Shown: piece after piece, positions 35,425 through 46,559 of the stretch
Position numbering within the stretch: position 1 is the first letter of the stretch
How the letters are laid out: each line of letters begins with the position of its first letter
From: Chrysopilus asiliformis
Taxonomy: Eukaryota; Arthropoda; Insecta; Diptera; Rhagionidae
Length of the DNA stretch: 64,000 nucleotides
Reading direction: 5' to 3'
NCBI GenBank assembly: GCA_964034945.1
Contig: OZ035962.1
Coordinates: forward strand, 104,728,034 to 104,792,033
Made by a program: the position numbers and the translations under genes
The notes under the pieces: model-generated
The model's database searches: none
Told to the model about the DNA's origin: nothing
What the model saw: only the letters and a program-made list of their open reading frames with translations

Positions 35425-36690
35425 TGAAGCCAGGAAGGACGAAAAGAGATTAAGGTTTTTCCCATCATCAACCTTAACTTCCTTTTAGTGCCCGTTGCCC
35501 CATTTAATAAAAGAATTCTTTTCTATAGATATTCTTTTGTGAAGGGCCGTTTTGGGATCATCTGATAACTTTTTTGTTTATTGTGTTAACAAATGCCTAA
35601 TTGAAAGTTTTCTGCTTTTTGTTTTACTTTTCGTTTTTTCCACTGGTTTTGTTATTGTTGTTCACCGTTGTCTTACCTTTTGTGAAAAAGTGAAAAAAAT
35701 ATATGCACCCAAAATAGGTAGATAAACATTACCAGAACACATTAATTTTTGCAATAATCTCTTTATTTTACTGAAATGGAAATTTTTGGTTGCGTTCTGT
35801 ATTCTAACGCAACAATATTTTAAAGATTTTAACACAATATAAAGTATATACCATACTAAAAAGTAGACAAAGTTTATTTTCCAGTCATGTGGGACTATTC
35901 TTTATTATCATTGATATTGTTATGATGACTTTTTTGATTATGTTTTAAAAATACATAATTATGCTAGTTCATTGAACTTCATTTCGAAATTATTACAAAT
36001 AACCAATTAATACTTCAGTAACACTTAATTATATACATTTTTTTTGATTGCATGTATAAAGATAGTTAATTTTCCCCAACATAGACATTTATTTTCTTTT
36101 AGCCTTTAAATATTTTCTTAACGCATAGTTTTAGCGTTTAGGAACGCCTTTATACAGCTTATTTAAACATATACACTCTGAATAATAATGCAATAAATCT
36201 TATTATCAGGGCTATAAATTATAAGTGTATATTAATTCTAAACAATAGTTGAAATAATATGTTTGTAAAAATAACCTGACAACTTGTTTTTACTTTAATT
36301 CAAAAAAATTAAAGCAATTTTTTGTATTTTTATGTAGAAGTTTCTTTTTCACACAAATTGAACAATTTGTAGCAAGAAGTTTTTTGAACTGCGTGTTCAA
36401 ATATATCGATCGTGGTGATTACATTACTCATACATTCTCTAGTCCTGAGAAAACAACATTCCAAAGTTGTTGTTGTTGTTATCGAAAAATTAGGTTTTTT
36501 TGCGAACAGTAGATATATTGCAATATTTGTAACGTTTCCAATGAAAGGAATTTAGAGCGATAATAAAAGCTATTACGCACCGTTAAAAAGATATTTATTA
36601 GAAAGTAGAGGATGTTTTTTAACTTAGGTAGAACTTAGTAAGAGTTAACTGTCAAACAAGCTGTCATATAGTACTCACTTTTCGACTTTT
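35425..36690. other. No recognisable feature
   Basis: Very AT-rich; no shared repeats or exons. Confidence 0.35.
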
Positions 36691-36695
36691 ATAAT

Positions 36696-37135
36696 CAGGG
36701 GCCTTATCCTAGAACTCGTAGCGAGTCAAATCTCTACCAAGTGGTACAAAAAGCGATTCTTGAACTCGGAAACGAGCGATTTCTTGCGAGTAAATACTCG
36801 GTGACGTTAGCCTGCCCAGTGAGGTTAATATGAATCTGGGCACCAATCATGTATTCCGACGCGTCTCTGTCTTTCGACTTCGACGCAGCTTTTAACTCTT
36901 GACTTCGCCATATCTGCAGCTTGAAATTTCGCGGAATCGTCACTATGAATCGAAACGTGATTCTGACTGTCACTCCAGGAAATTTGAAGCTGCTGATATG
37001 GCGAAGTCAAGAGCGTGGAAATACATGATTGCTGCCCTGAAACTATCTTTTGAGAGAGTTTCTGAGTTCAAGAATCGCTTTTTGTACCACTCGGTAGAGA
37101 TTTGACTCGGTACGAGTTCTAGAATACGGGCCCTG
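36696..37135 (+). mobile_element. Foldback TIR element (CAGGGGCC)
   Basis: About 440 bp with outer arms of roughly 75 bp (CTAGAACTCGTAGCGAGTCA against CTAGAACTCGTACCGAGTCA on the other strand, then AGTGGTACAAAAAGCGATTC in both). A second inverted pair in the middle has GACTTCGCCATATCTGCAGC and its near-complement. Ends are CAGGGGCC and AGGGCCC. No clear target duplication. Confidence 0.7.
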
Positions 37136-37367
37136 GAGTGGCTTCATGTAACTTAATTTCGATCGATTAACTAGTCGAAAGAAAACTTTAGTCGAAAATA
37201 AGTATAAGTTATCCACCATATTAGAAAAGGCCAAATTACTGCCAGATTCGAAATCAGTGACCCTAAATTACCCAGAAAAGATTTTTATATCGTGTGCACC
37301 AGAGTGAGTGTCGGATCGACTAAAGGTTTCGATCGTCGATCGAAAATAAGTTACATGAAGCCACCCC
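37135..37367 (+). mobile_element. TIR element abutting the previous one
   Basis: About 232 bp. Inverted ends are GGAGTGGCTTCATGTAACTT at the left and, on the other strand, GGGGTGGCTTCATGTAACTT at the right, followed by TTCGATCGA motifs. It begins at the base where the foldback element ends, with no spacer. Confidence 0.65.
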
Positions 37368-37369
37368 AT

Positions 37370-37950
37370 TATATTCTGGCAAATCATTATGAAAAGATTC
37401 ATGCTTGAACAACGCTAGCAAATATTCATATTTACTTTAAAAATCTATCGACGATTCAAGCATACTTAAAGACGCCGTTTTATCGCAAAATTGTGTTTTT
37501 CGCGATTTGACGACTCTTTATTATAGGGTAGGGGTACTTGAAGTCACTTTGAAGGCCAAAATTGTGTTATACAGACAAGTTCATACGACTGTATCTGATG
37601 AAGATGAGTTTGACTCTCAAGCAGAAATACCTTGTAGTGCAATTACGCCTAGGATGCTGCAAGACGATGCCAAATATGAAAACATTCAACATGACACGCC
37701 GCTAGGGCAATAAAAAAATGTCGTTGTTCGAGTCATTCGCGACATACAGCCAGTAGTGCTCGAAAATGGGGGTTAAAATTGGACGTTACGATTGTTTTCA
37801 AATGTTAATGCGATGTGCCTAATGGATTTTTCGAATAAAAATTGTGTAAAGCATGTAAAACGATGAATTTTTATATTTTAGTCAGTTTTATTAGTTGATT
37901 TTTCGACTGTAGAACCAATCCCCTACTTTTCTTAGAAGACCGTATCTATT
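37370..37950. other. No recognisable feature
   Basis: Unique-looking. A plus-strand frame at 37507-37713 ends HDTPLGQ and is not recognised. Confidence 0.3.
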
Positions 37951-37955
37951 TTTAC

Positions 37956-38039
37956 GCGATTTTTTCAAGCGATTTTTCACGCGATTTTTCAAGCGATTTT
38001 TCACGCGACTTTTCACGCGATTATTTATGCGAGTTTTCA
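37956..38039 (-). repeat. 12-bp minisatellite, in-frame in one reading frame
   Basis: About seven units of GCGATTTTTCAA/GCGATTTTTCAC. Because 12 is a multiple of three, the minus strand reads as repeated basic tetrapeptides (NRVK, NRLK) within a 65-codon frame. Probably incidental. Confidence 0.7.
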
Positions 38040-38099
38040 GAGAACGTTTCTGTCGCGTAAAAACAGAACTTGGTGTATTTCTTACCATTTTAATTTTTA

Positions 38100-39350
38100 T
38101 CGGACTTTAAAAAACGGTTTTTTATTTTATGATATTTAAATTTTTCTAATCCAAAAAAAAAAAACAGATAAAATACACTGTTTTCGACAAATTCGGAAAT
38201 ATTATGTGTTTGTATGGAGAAAGGATGAAAGAGCAGACCAATTAAATTTTATTGTACACAAATATGTATGTAAAAATCATATTTTGAACACAATCTTACT
38301 TTAAAAATCGAAAATATCCTCAGTCACGGGACTTTGAACCACCCTAAGGCAATTTACAATGCTTTAAATTTTCCATAGCAAATTATGTAACCAGTAAAGG
38401 TTATTTTTATTGTGACAATATATCCTTTAATACTAAAGTTGGAAACATGTCAAAAACACAGTAAGAAATCAAGAAAACTCAAAAAGAGTTTTGTCATGGT
38501 TCCTTTTTCTTACATATGCAATTATATGTTTTTCTGATTTATTTACCTGTTGATTTGTAGGGGAACATTTCCCAAACTTTGATATCTTAACAATGGGAAA
38601 TGCAATTTGAATTTAATCCGAAGAAAACAGAATTTCACCCTAAAGGGAATTTATTTTAAAAGTTGAAGTAAAGTTGACGTTGTATGTATTTTAGCCAGAA
38701 CAATACATATCTAACACACACAAATTCGTACATATAAACACGTACAGACTAGTGAACTCTGTACATTCAAATACATTTCGAAACTATACATCAGAAGTTT
38801 TTTTTTGTTTATTTTCATTTCTATGCGTTTAATTGGGTCGAACAAAAACTGCCCGGAAGCCATGCAAAAAACATCATGCAACGTCAGATTTCAGTTGAAT
38901 TCACTATTTTAAGCGAAATTCTTCAGATCCGGACGAAATCTTCTGTTATCCTTTCACCGTTAGTAGAACTAGAGAAACGTAGAAGAAAAAAAATACTAAA
39001 AAATTATGCAAACTCTAGAACGTGTAAATTTTCCAGCAAAATGACTTCAGGGTGGAACAGGAACAAAAAAAAATTGTTCTGCATATGCAAAACATTGAAT
39101 TCCAAAGGGTAGAAACATTTTTAAAAACAGTAAATCAAATTTATATAGCTCAATTTCATACATAGAATGATTCGCAAAATATAGCTGAATCTTTTATGAT
39201 AGTAAGATCTGAAAGGTATGCAAGGTGCAAGATATATACGAATATTCGGAAGATCCAATTAAATTTGTGCAATTGAGCAGAAGACTATAAGTTTATTGGA
39301 AATTAATCGTCTGCCAACGAAACTTCAGCGTTATGGACACGGAACATAAC
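38100..39350. other. No recognisable feature
   Basis: AT-rich. The plus frame at 38876-39112 is Lys-rich and not recognised. Confidence 0.3.
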
Positions 39351-39353
39351 TTT

Positions 39354-39481
39354 TGTAGGCGAACTTAAATAAAACAAAGCGTGTTACTGTGACGACAGTT
39401 TATTCGAAAGTGATCCTTTATCACAAAAATACAAAAGAAAGCCGATCGGTAAAAGTTCATTGTTTTAGAGATACCACTACA
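39354..39481. repeat. Left 128-bp LTR
   Basis: TGTAGGCGAACTTAAATAAA at the start, ACCACTACA at the end; identical by eye to the right LTR. Confidence 0.85.
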
Positions 39482-39980
39482 ATTCGGCCATACTGACAAA
39501 TAATCGACTCGATTATTAAACCGTGTTAAGTTATGGATTTGTAGTAAACTGCTAAAACAATAGCGTTTTAACGAAGACTTTTACAATTTTCTTTTCTTTT
39601 TTAGATAATTTCCTTTTTAACCAATATTTAAACGGTATTACCAATTTTAATACAAATAAATTTCCTAAACGATAAATAATTAACATAATTTAATAGTTTT
39701 AAATGTTTTGGTTAAACTGTAAGTTAATTGCTTATAAATTCTCTCCATGTAATGTAAAATAATTGAACTAATTCTTAGCAAAATACGTCCGCAGCGTCGT
39801 CAGTATAAAAGCTTCTTCTTTTCGCCACATAAATGAGTATGTATTTTCAGATGCTACATCTGCTATTTGGTCCTCGCCATTTTCGTCTACGTGATTTTTT
39901 TTTTTTAAAAACACAACCAGTTGCGCGCTTGTGAATTCCTCCGCAAATGAGCGCCTCTTTACGTATTTTTTTCCGTCTTC

Positions 39981-40255
39981 ACCATTCCGTCTGAATGGAA
40001 CATCCAAATTTCCGAAAATTTCGGCGCACCTATGCACCTTCACCATTCCGTCTGAATGGAACATCCAAATTTCAAAAAATTTCAGCGCACCTATGCACCT
40101 TCACCATTCCGTCTGAATGGGATAAAACTTTTAAAATTTGAGCGCACCTATGCGCTTTTTTGCTACTCCGTATGAGTGACAGACTTTAATTTAGTTAAAA
40201 ATGTACTTCACAATATACTAAGCGCACCTTTGCACTTTTAACTATTCCGTATGAA
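39981..40255 (+). repeat. 61-bp minisatellite inside the mini LTR element
   Basis: Units start at 39981, 40042 and 40103 (ACCATTCCGTCTGAATGG), then two diverged units near 40165 and 40233 (ACTCCGTATGAGTG, ACTATTCCGTATGAATAG). Each carries GCGCACCTATGCAC or a close variant. Part of a 98-codon minus-strand frame (40064-39768) reads through it without recognisable domains. Confidence 0.85.
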
Positions 40256-40378
40256 TAGATGTTAAATTTACGCGAGTCTTATTGATTTTTTTTTTTTAAA
40301 CATTTGTGCCTTTCAAAAATAAACATTTTAATAGAATCTAACAACTTAAAATCTTTTGGCTCATTCCACTTCTGAAAC

Positions 40379-40506
40379 TGTAGGCGAACTTAAATAAAAC
40401 AAAGCGTGTTACTGTGACGACAGTTTATTCGAAAGTGATCCTTTATCACAAAAATACAAAAGAAAGCCGATCGGTAAAAGTTCATTGTTTTAGAGATACC
40501 ACTACA
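40379..40506. repeat. Right 128-bp LTR
   Basis: Identical to 39354-39481; followed by CTTT. Confidence 0.85.
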
Positions 40507-40509
40507 CTT

Positions 40510-41210
40510 TTTCATAAGTTTAGCCAGAGATCGGATTTCATATAATTTATATTTATAAAAAAAAAGATTTATTATAGAATTGAAAATTTCTTTGAAAATC
40601 ATTGACCTATGAATAACAGTTGACATCTGTTACGTTCGGATTCAGTGCAAATATAACTATAATTTTGTATAACCAGTCGGAAAAAAAGAAGAAAAAAAAG
40701 TTTTACCCGTTCTTACGTTGAGCGTTAAATTCCATGCATTTTAGAGATAAGTAAATCACTATTTTGTTTAGAATTATAATTCTGAATTAAATTTAATAAC
40801 ACTACAATCATGGGAGTCTGCAGGATTTTTTTACAGGGTGGGGGGTTCAACCACACAAATTGAGAATAATTGAGAAAAAAAAAATTTTCAAAAAAGAAGC
40901 GAAGCAAAGGAAGGGCTGAAAGAGATGTGGCCAGCTGTTGTGAGAAGCGTATTTTAAAGGTTTGCGCTTTGAAGAGTCCGAATATGATGCAGCGCACTTC
41001 TAAATGTCTCAAAATATAATATAAGCGCCGCATTAGAAAATAGAAAAATTGCGCCCATTACGCTAACCTTATTGTCTAGTCGAATAGCTTGTTAAAGTAA
41101 ATTCATCAAATCATGGAAGAAATGACTACAACTCAAAAAGCGTTTTTACCAGCTTTTCTATTACTTTTTTAGGCATTAAAATAAATTATTAATAACATTA
41201 ATTAATATTA
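40510..41210. other. No recognisable feature
   Basis: AT-rich. A 102-codon minus-strand frame (41033-40725) has no recognisable family. Confidence 0.3.
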
Positions 41211-41213
41211 TTG

Positions 41214-41756
41214 TTATACCCGTATCGTGAAACCAAAGGGTATATTAAATTTGCCTTACCGTTTGTAACGACAAGATCCAGTTATCACACACAAAAATGA
41301 ATTACACCAGTGTGTTTAGAATGATAAAAAAAATGAATTTTCCATGTCCGTCCGTCTGTCTGTCTGTCTGTCCGTCTGTGACGCGGATTGCGGGCGCACG
41401 GATTGAGCTAGAGACTTGAAATTTTACGCAGATTCGTTTTTCGTAAAATGCAAGGCTAAGTTCGTTAATGGGGAAAAATGGACCATTAGGGGGGGTACCC
41501 CCCATACGAACGAAAACGTTTTTCGCGAATATCTCAAAAACAGTGCATCTTATCAAAAAAGTGCAAGAACAAAAGTTATTTAGAATATGATTCTACATAA
41601 AATTCCCACATATCAAAATCCGATTGGAATAAATTTTAAAAAATCTTATTGGAAAGTTTGACCTGGAATTTTGGTACAACTGTTCGCTGTTCCATTAAAT
41701 CACCATAAGGGTTTTCAATAATTACCAAATTGGCAATTATAGCTTTTGTTATGTTT
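41214..41756 (+). mobile_element. R1 Helentron-like repeat
   Basis: Plus orientation: TATACCCGTATCGTGAAACC at the start, a GTCY stretch at about 41345-41380, the palindrome GGGGGGTACCCCCC at about 41491-41504, a decayed right subterminal repeat (TCACCATAAGGG), a hairpin with one mismatch and the tail AGCTTTTGTTATGTTT. Confidence 0.65.
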
Positions 41757-41759
41757 AAT

Positions 41760-44630
41760 ATTAGGCAGGCTCAAATTTATTTTTGAAATTTATTTTTTTA
41801 ATAATAAAGAAATCATTAAAATCTTGTCAGTAGATTGTAGGTAAATTTTGAGAAAAAAAAGTTGAAAGTTAGATAAATATAAATATGAATAACAAAAAAA
41901 AATTAAAAATGCTATAGCTCTCATTGTGTCATGTTTTCCTTTGATTTACATTTTGATAAAGGTTGACTTCAAACGTGTCGTTCGTGCTATCGCAAATAGC
42001 AATATTAGTGTCTGATACTAATTAATCCAATCAGCATAATTAGAAAGTGAAAAATTTAGTAGCTTTCAAGGATTTCCAACAATTTATTCATAAACACTTT
42101 TGTCCTTTCATTTGAAAAGAGTAAAAAAAAAATTTAACACGAAATAACTTTTAAGTTGTTTATATCCTTCCACCATTCAAGGAGAGATGCTCATACCACA
42201 TGGTCGTGACAAATGGTATTTGTCCACATGTCTATACATACGTGTATTTATATGAATGCATGTTGTATGCATACAATGATAACAATTATAGCTGACAAAT
42301 TATTATCCAGATATCGATTGAACTTTCCATTTTCATTCTTTTTCAGTGGCAGTGTAACCTAGATCCATGAGAATTCAAAGTCCTGAAATTCTAATGACAG
42401 TTTCTTGAACGGGGAATGTCGTATGCTAGCCACCGTACCGCGCCCCAACGTTCATAAGATATCATCAACACGGCAAGTCAAAGGCAACATGTAAATATAT
42501 TCAAACAAGAAATACCAATGGGGCTGGAACTACTCGTAGAATCGGAACTTACTAAGCTGCCAAACCAGAGAAAAATCAATTTCAATTTAGTTTGAATAAT
42601 TAAAAGAAAATAGGGAAATGGTCGGAAAAATTGTGTAACACGATAAATGTTTTCTCACATGAGGGAAAAAATTGTTGGTCGTGCATTCATTCGCCGTTGT
42701 GTGTTTTCTTTTACCAATCAAACGTGTAAATTTATATATCCTAACTCTGTCTCTAGATAGGAAATACATTTCAATTACTTGTACTTGTAATATTGTTGTT
42801 ACATTGATTATTTAAAGAGTTAAGCCAGATAGGTATCCGAAATAATCCTTTTGGTGTAACCCAATCTTTTTTCTGAGTAAAATATTATTACATTTTTCGT
42901 TAAGATTACAAACTGCAAACAATCATTTATTTTTAAAATTTTGGAGCCTTTCTTATTCTTTATTACGCTGTAAGAAGTCTTATTAGCCAAGTATTTGTCA
43001 TCACTCATGCTTTGTTTAATTGTAGATAGTTCCAAAATTGTCTGGAATACCAGTTTATTATTCATAAAGGAAACTCGACCAGTTCTTAGTCAACAGCTGA
43101 TTTTAACTTCGTTATATCAGACCTGCAGGTGGCGGGTTAATGTTACTTTTAATAGGATAATGTGAAACTACACTTATACCATCAAGGGATTCCATTCTCG
43201 CTTTCCCAGTCTGTCAAAATTTCGTTATCGTGAAGTTATAAATCTTTAACAATTACTCCGAATGAATGAATTGGGAATTTATGTAGAATTGTATTCAAAA
43301 TTCTTTTTATTACAAAACTTTTTCGATACAACGCACACTTTTCGAGAGCGTCGTAAAAGACTTCATTGGACCACTCAATAAAATTTTGATGCGTTGAAGA
43401 GTTATGTAAAATCGAAGTTTAATACTTTTTTATCCATAATTATTTCGATAAACGCATCGTTTTAAAGAAAACTGTTTCATTTATATGAAAGGTATTGGCA
43501 AGGGGATGGTGTAACAAACAAATTTGAAGTAAAAGAATTTAAAAAAAAAATTTAAATACATTTGGTAAATTTATATTTACAATCAGACTTATCAGTAACT
43601 TTACAAAAAACCATTCAAACCTTTCCACATGATACTGGAACAAATAGAAAAAAATCCATTTTCTAGTTATTACTTTTCTAGATCGGCAAAAAAATTGGAG
43701 GCCAGCATTTTAAATTAACCGAAAAAAAGTAATTTTTTAACATACTTTTATAGATTGATTTACTGTAGTACATTTTGCATAAACTTTTTAATAAAATTCT
43801 TCCACGGAGTCGATGGACATGAATTGTTTTTCATTATTGGACAAAGTATTCAGGTACCGAAGGATATCAGATTTGTCGGTCTAAAGTTCTGTTTACACTG
43901 TAGAGAAAAAAATTATACACGTAGAAAGAGAAAGAAGTATAAACTAAACACCCATGTTTTTCGCTACTATAATGGCCTACACCGTCGTCACAAGAGATAT
44001 TTTGGACAAAACTTTTCCACCGTAACAATGCCTTTTGGTAGAGAACTCTAGATCTCTGCACGTTCTCTACATTAAATAATCCTTATCTCACCTACAAATG
44101 CAGAATTTTTGTTTGGAGGAAAGTAGTAAATCGATAGAAATATATGTGGATCTCTACTGAAATAGTCTTTGCAGTTACTTTACATTTACGAAATTCTTGT
44201 ATAGATAAACGTCACCTCGTGTAAATATGTTTGGTAAAGGTGTTTTTCACAGCAAAGCAATATTATTTTGTGGGCTCTGTGACACCAGTACAGCGATTAT
44301 TTCAAAAGAGGTGAGAATTCTTACTTAGGAACACAGAATTCACTTTGCTGTGAAGTAGAAGAAAAATACCTTAATTTTTAACTACAAAAACCTCGTTTCT
44401 ATTGACAAAATTTGTTTTGTTGAATCTCAACAATTTTTTTTGTTAATTTGACGAAACAATTATTTCAGAAACAAAAATTTGTAAATACAACCATTTTTTT
44501 GTTATTTTGACAAATCAGTTTTAATTAAAAGCATTTTTCAGATCAAAAGTCAATATCGTGTATTTTTATTCACATTTATTTTCCGGACACCCTTAAAAAC
44601 ACCCTTTATAACCCATAAACACAAGCTATT
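41760..44630. other. No recognisable feature
   Basis: Nearly 3 kb without shared repeats. A 98-codon plus-strand frame (43755-44051) contains a Lys/Arg-rich stretch (RRKRKKYKL) but belongs to no family I know and has no promoter or splice support. Confidence 0.3.
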
Positions 44631-44631
44631 T

Positions 44632-44874
44632 CCCAAGTAACAATTTGAGGTTACATTCCGGTTAAGAAACGTATTTGAAACCATGGTAACAAAACTCAAA
44701 AGGTTCACATCTGGTTTCTGTAACCTTTCAGAAACGTTTCAGAAACCTTATTTAGAAGCTGGTTTCAAAATAACCGTTTTTGGCGGGTTTATTCGGAAAC
44801 CATCTAAAATGTAACCAAAATGTAACCTAAATTGAAGGTTTTTTTGTAACCACGGTTACAAATTGTTTCTTGGG
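44632..44874 (+). mobile_element. CCCAAG TIR element, copy 2
   Basis: 243 bp; ends CCCAAGTAACAATTTG and, on the other strand, CCCAAGAAACAATTTG. Inverted relative to the 32-kb copy. Confidence 0.7.
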
Positions 44875-45017
44875 TTATCAATCAAGTACTTTTATAGCGT
44901 AGCTTAGCTATTAATAGTGAAAGAAAATATAGTGTGCGGCAAATGAATTGTTATTCTATTTATCTTAGAGGTGTCACCGGGGTAAGAACTAAAATTTTAT
45001 AAAAAAAAAATTAGAAA

Positions 45018-45500
45018 ATCTATTATATAATTGGCTTGTGTGTCTGTCTGTCCGTTTGTTCGCTTAAAACTCGAGAACTACTGAACCGATTTGGATAAAA
45101 CTTTCAGGAAAGCTAACAAGAAACATGGGTCAAGGACCATGGGTCAAGGGTCAACCCCTTTTTTCACCAGTTTCTTCAATTTATGTGTATTACCTTGTGA
45201 TTTTTTGTCTGTTCCTCTATAACTTGAGAAGCACTGAACCGATTAGGATGCAATGTTAATGACTTTATAGTATTCATGTACCATGAAGTCATTAACAACC
45301 ATTAAAAAAAGGCGTTGGAATTACTGAATGAAACTTTCAGAAATAGTTTGTATTAATGCGATTAAGAAAGCAGAGTTTTGGCATTATTTTCCAACTTTCC
45401 CTTTTTCTTGAAACGATATGGTAAAAAAAAGTCGAAAACCCTAGTATACTAATGTTTAATTCGACCCCAGCAAGCCCGGGGTAAGCACTTTTTCAAATTC
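45018..45500 (+). mobile_element. Diverged Helitron-like relic
   Basis: TCTATTATATAATTGGCTTG followed by TGTCTGTCTGTCCG at the left and a GC-rich CCCC...GGGG stem (CCCCAGCAAGCCCGGGG) at about 45463-45482 at the right. The layout resembles R3, but the body is diverged and no CTAG end is seen. Confidence 0.4.
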
Positions 45501-46064
45501 AAATTTGTGTTGGTGACCATGGCACTGTGTGTGTTATGTACATCACCGCTGCCGCATGAAAAAATTAAAACAAAACAAAACGCACTGTTTTGACAGTGCA
45601 ATTAAAAATAGAAAAGTGCGAACGCGTTTTTTATCGCAGATAATAGACAAAAATTCAACATAAAGGAGGTAACTAAAAAAATAATGTTCTAAAATAAATA
45701 ATTAAGTGTTTATTTTTAAATAGTTTAGTTTTTATTTTTTTTTGTGTGCATTTTCTTGAGAAAAAAGTGTTCATTGCTTCTAGTGCAGTACTTATGTAAG
45801 TAATCCATGTAAGGAGTTCTGTAAGGCCTTGTTTTCAGTACTTTTATAACGCCTTACAGAATACCTTATAGAACTACTTCTGGAGAAGCGGACGGTGCAA
45901 TTACATGTATTCACAGACACGAAGTATATAGCTGAATTTTTTCCCGGAGCCCTATCAAAGTTTCATTTCTAGTAAGCATTACTTTCAGGCATTATTTCAC
46001 TACTCTAAAAAGTACTTCTGTGTTTGCTGGGACTATTGTCAATTTAAAATTCTAGTTTGGTTAA

Positions 46065-46552
46065 TCATACTAATATATAAAAATGAGTTGGTGTCTGTCT
46101 GTCTGTCTGTATATTTGTCTGTCTGTCTGTTCCTCTTTCACGCAAAAACGGCTAAACCGATTGACTTGAAATTTGGCATGAGTGTCTCTGGTAGTTCTGG
46201 TTTCAACATAGGCATACGGAAAAGTAGCGCGAGGGGTGGGGGGAGTAAGGGGAGGGGGTAAAGTGATTTCGAAACTTAGTTTTTGCGCTATGTTACTCTT
46301 TCGCGGGAAAACTACTGAACCGATTGGCCTGAAATTTGGCATAGATGTTCGTCGGGGGTCCAGCCCTAACATAGACCCATTAAAAAGTAGCCCGAGAGGT
46401 GAAGGAGTAAAGGGAGGGGGTAAAGTGATCTCGAATCTTAGCTCTTCCTCTATGTTACCCTTTCGCGGATCGGCCTGAAGTTTAGCTCCAACATAGACCA
46501 TAAAAAAAAAATTGAAAAAACTTAACCCGGCAACGACGGGTATGCAAGCTAG
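46065..46552 (+). mobile_element. R3 non-autonomous Helitron, complete
   Basis: 488 bp. Starts TCATACTAATATATAAAAAT directly after an A, has (GTCT)n at about 46093-46130, two tandem copies of the CGAAACTTAG/CCGATTGGCCTGAA block, and ends with hairpin CCCGGCAACGACGGG, TATGCAAG, CTAG and T. This is the best-preserved copy. A 143-codon minus-strand frame across it is repeat sequence. Confidence 0.85.
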
Positions 46553-46559
46553 TATGTAA

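Larger units (their letters stand above)
39354..40506. mobile_element. TRIM-like mini LTR retrotransposon
   Basis: 1,153 bp bounded by two identical 128-bp direct repeats (39354-39481 and 40379-40506) that start TG and end CA. The 4-base CTTT lies immediately outside each end, a target duplication of the length usual for gypsy-type elements. The internal 897 bp encode no gag or pol and hold a 61-bp minisatellite. Orientation is uncertain: neither junction has an obvious primer-binding site or purine tract. It would need another element's proteins to move. Identical LTRs indicate recent insertion. Confidence 0.8.

Noticed and set aside
39768..40064. Gag-like protein in the mini LTR element
   Set aside because: The frame reads through minisatellite units and has no zinc knuckle or other gag feature.
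43755..44051. Possible gene of 98 codons
   Set aside because: Basic C-terminal part but no known motif, promoter or splice signal; the opposite strand is also open.
46070..46501. 143-codon minus-strand frame
   Set aside because: It runs antisense through a complete Helitron, including its microsatellite; similar frames occur in the other copies.
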